Of a stretch of 34,749 bases of DNA, positions 33,064-34,749 are shown in pieces. How positions within the stretch are numbered: the stretch's first letter is position 1; each line of letters starts with the position of its first letter. Below the pieces are notes generated by a model. It worked only from the letters and a program-made list of their open reading frames with translations, was not told the origin of the DNA and made no database searches. A program made the translations under genes and the position numbers. Origin of the DNA: CAYFQH01 sp964345215 (GTDB lineage Bacteria; Bacillota; Clostridia; Christensenellales; Aristaeellaceae); the NCBI GenBank assembly GCA_964345215.1, contig CAYFQH010000020.1, positions 1 through 34,749 on the forward strand. The letters are read 5' to 3'.

Positions 33064-34546
33064 TTATGATGGGTTTGGAGGCGTACCATAAATATCAACC
33101 TTGCAAATATAATGACGCCCCATGCCCCTTTGAACAGTTCCTACAATAAAAATGCTTTGACCTGTTGTGTTTTTAAATGAAAAATCTTTTTCGTGCCCTC
33201 GAATATAGTTTACTGTAGCATCTTTTCCGGCTTCGATGTAGCCCAGTTCTCCTCCATGGGTATGGCGCTCTGTTATCTTAAGGCCTGCTTGCTCCGCCGC
33301 CTGATACAAGGTAGAACTGGCCTGGCAAACACCTCCGCCTATACCCAGGCTCATTTCGCCACGCACATATTCTGTTGCCGGTTTGTAACCCTTTTCTTCT
33401 GTACGGTAGCCGGTAGAACGGTTAAAACTAAATTCCCCTCCCGCTGGCACTTCTTTGGTAATCGCCGCAAGAGACAAACTTATATTGGACAGTCGGTTTT
33501 TTGAAATATACTGGCTGTTCTCATCCCTGGTCATCATATAAATTTGTGTTGAATAACTTCCAAGCAGTTGATGCTTTTCCCTCAGCTGCTCTTTTGTAAC
33601 AGCCGGGTTTGTATAGGCCAAATACTCTTGGGCATTAAAAGAACTTTCTGCCATCAGGCCAAGGCCCGTTATAATATCGCTTTTAAGCTGTTCTTCATCA
33701 AGGGCTTGTCCCTTCTTCTCTTGAGTGTAAGATAGGGTGCCCTCCCCAAGTTGTACCCTTGTATCAACAGGGGCTTTGTAAACAGCCTTGCTCACCTGCC
33801 GAAGCACCTTGTTTAAATGGTTTATATTCATATCTACCAATATCGGCAAGCTTGATAAAACAAGCGGCTCCGCCAATAGAGAATCAAAAGCTTTTTTACG
33901 GGCAAAAACGCTGCCCTGCCGCCCAAGATTCCAAGCTTCCAGCAGCTTATCCTCAATTGCTCGGGTTTGAAATGTAATGTCTAAATCACTACCCATTATT
34001 TTTTGAACGTTTGTTTTTTCATCGCTGCCCTCTTTGTAATAAATGTGGCATACATACTCATTATAATATTGATTGACCTTTTTTAAAACCAACTGTTTTC
34101 CCTCTTCAAAGGATTTGCCGGATAGGTCAATGCCTTAAGTTAATGTTAGGGTAAAAAACTTGTCGATATGGCTTTATTTTAGCATTGTTTACAAAGTATG
34201 AAGCCCCCATCAATACACACACAACGGTTGCCAAAAAAACGAACAGCCGCAAAAAAGAACGCCACTTTTTATGATTTTTCTTCCCCTGCACCGGCCCTTT
34301 GATTTGAGGGTAATATCCACTTGCAAAAGAAAAATGCCCTTGGGTGTTTTTTTCGTTAGACGACCTTTGATTTTGAGCAGCCCCTTCATTTAAAAAAGGC
34401 TTTTCATCAAGGGAAAAATTACGGCTGTTGCCTTCATATCCATCATACCCATTAACAGGCAAAGACCAAGGTCTGCTGGCATAAGAATTTTTTTTGCTGC
34501 GCCTGTTTAAATTTGAAGCAGTTTTTCGACCCCTTTTAAAAAGCAT
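33064..34546 (-). pseudogene. VanW-family membrane protein, frameshifted (paralogue 3)
   Basis: The first part (34546-34127) encodes a basic, N/Q/S-rich tail, one transmembrane helix and FYPNINLRH before a TGA. The second part (from about 34134 down to 33064) is in another frame and continues with GIDLSGKSFEEGKQLVLKK, a YoaR-like region, and a VanW domain with GIGGGVCQASSTLYQAA. Both intact paralogues read YPNIY-x-NGIDLGGKT here, so two bases are missing (or one is extra) near 34133-34136. Repaired, it would be about 490 residues, shorter than the others because it stops soon after the KVDIYG motif. Start ATG at 34546 is preceded by AAAGGTGAG. Sequencing error cannot be excluded. Confidence 0.85.
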
Positions 34547-34588
34547 TCTTTCTCACCTTTTTTAAATAGTTTGAAACAAATATAAAGA

Positions 34589-34672
34589 ACCTGCCAAAGA
34601 CCAGGTGCTGAAAGAAAACGCTGGTCTTCATCCAAAGTGCAACAAGTGCTATCATAGAAAAAGCCGGCAGGT
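34589..34672 (-). ncRNA. Structured leader of VanW paralogue 3 (unassigned)
   Basis: Between the promoter at 34696-34704 and the coding start, an outer stem ACCTGCC (34589-34595) with GGCAGGT (34666-34672) encloses an inner perfect 8-bp stem AAGACCAG (34597-34604) with CTGGTCTT (34621-34628). The two stems abut with one base between, as in a multi-branch junction. It does not match riboswitch classes I know by eye, nor SRP RNA, RNase P or tmRNA. The other two VanW genes have no comparable leader. Confidence 0.4.
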
Positions 34673-34695
34673 GAAACCGCTCAGCCTTAAAATCT

Positions 34696-34704
34696 ATTGT
34701 AGCA
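34696..34704 (-). promoter_or_regulatory. Promoter of VanW paralogue 3 (extended -10)
   Basis: TGCTACAAT on the minus strand, an extended -10 element, about 145 bases before the start codon. A second possible site, TTGTTA with TATATA 17 bases away, lies just upstream near the window end. Confidence 0.55.
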
Positions 34705-34749
34705 TAAACATCATTTATATAAAATACACTGAAAATTGTAACAAAACCT

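Noticed and set aside
34589..34672. Known structured RNAs (SRP RNA, RNase P, tmRNA, FMN, cobalamin, lysine or c-di-GMP riboswitch) for the VanW 3 leader
   Set aside because: Signature motifs of these classes are absent, though GGCAGGTGAAACC on the plus strand slightly recalls FMN-type text; the match does not extend.
1..34749. CRISPR array or tandem repeat array
   Set aside because: Scanning by eye found no regularly spaced repeats; the repeats seen are single hairpins.

Overview
The window looks like a draft-assembly scaffold (one run of exactly 100 N at 8892-8991) from a low-to-moderate G+C Gram-positive bacterium, most likely class Clostridia in the Bacillota. This rests on AGGAGG-type ribosome binding sites with frequent GTG/TTG starts, the tilS-hpt-ftsH block, an L7Ae-like protein in front of rpsL, a type III glutamine synthetase, XpaC/TelA, YdiF-type ABC-F, DUF1934 and VanW-family proteins. 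I cannot assign a genus.

Layout. 1-3.7 kb (minus): the str operon, L7Ae-like / rpsL / rpsG / fusA / tuf (tuf is cut by the window edge), driven by its own near-consensus promoter and not preceded by rpoC. 3.76-8.03 kb (minus): a four-gene membrane/stress operon xpaC-telA-lemA-like-tandem TPM. 8.2-10.4 kb (minus): mscL, then an overlapping pair of an ABC/SMC-type ATPase and a DUF4435 (TOPRIM-like) protein that resembles PARIS-type anti-phage systems; the DUF4435 gene contains the assembly gap. 10.5-12.5 kb (plus): a YdiF-like ABC-F ATPase, divergent from that pair. 12.5-22.7 kb (minus): two large VanW-family membrane proteins and the housekeeping series glnN-tilS-hpt-ftsH. 22.9-23.4 kb (plus): a small anchored protein of unknown function. 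23.5-26.8 kb (minus): pyrG, then an UPF0173 hydrolase, an unknown protein and a DUF1934 protein.

From about 26.9 kb the sequence becomes patchwork: terminator-like repeats, a stray 31-codon coding remnant, a MATE efflux gene broken by one in-frame TGA but keeping an elaborate leader hairpin, a tRNA-Pro(GGG) with a consensus promoter, a degraded ISL3-type transposase C-terminus, and an MFS exporter with most of its second half missing. It ends with a Rho-N-like-domain protein (plus), a PIG-V-type mannosyltransferase-like membrane protein, and a third VanW paralogue broken by a frameshift and preceded by a leader that can fold into nested stems.

The points most worth a second look are the CTP synthase whose amidotransferase nucleophile cysteine is a glycine, the ATPase/DUF4435 pair, the leader hairpins of the MATE and third VanW genes, and the cluster of broken transport and envelope genes around the tRNA-Pro locus.
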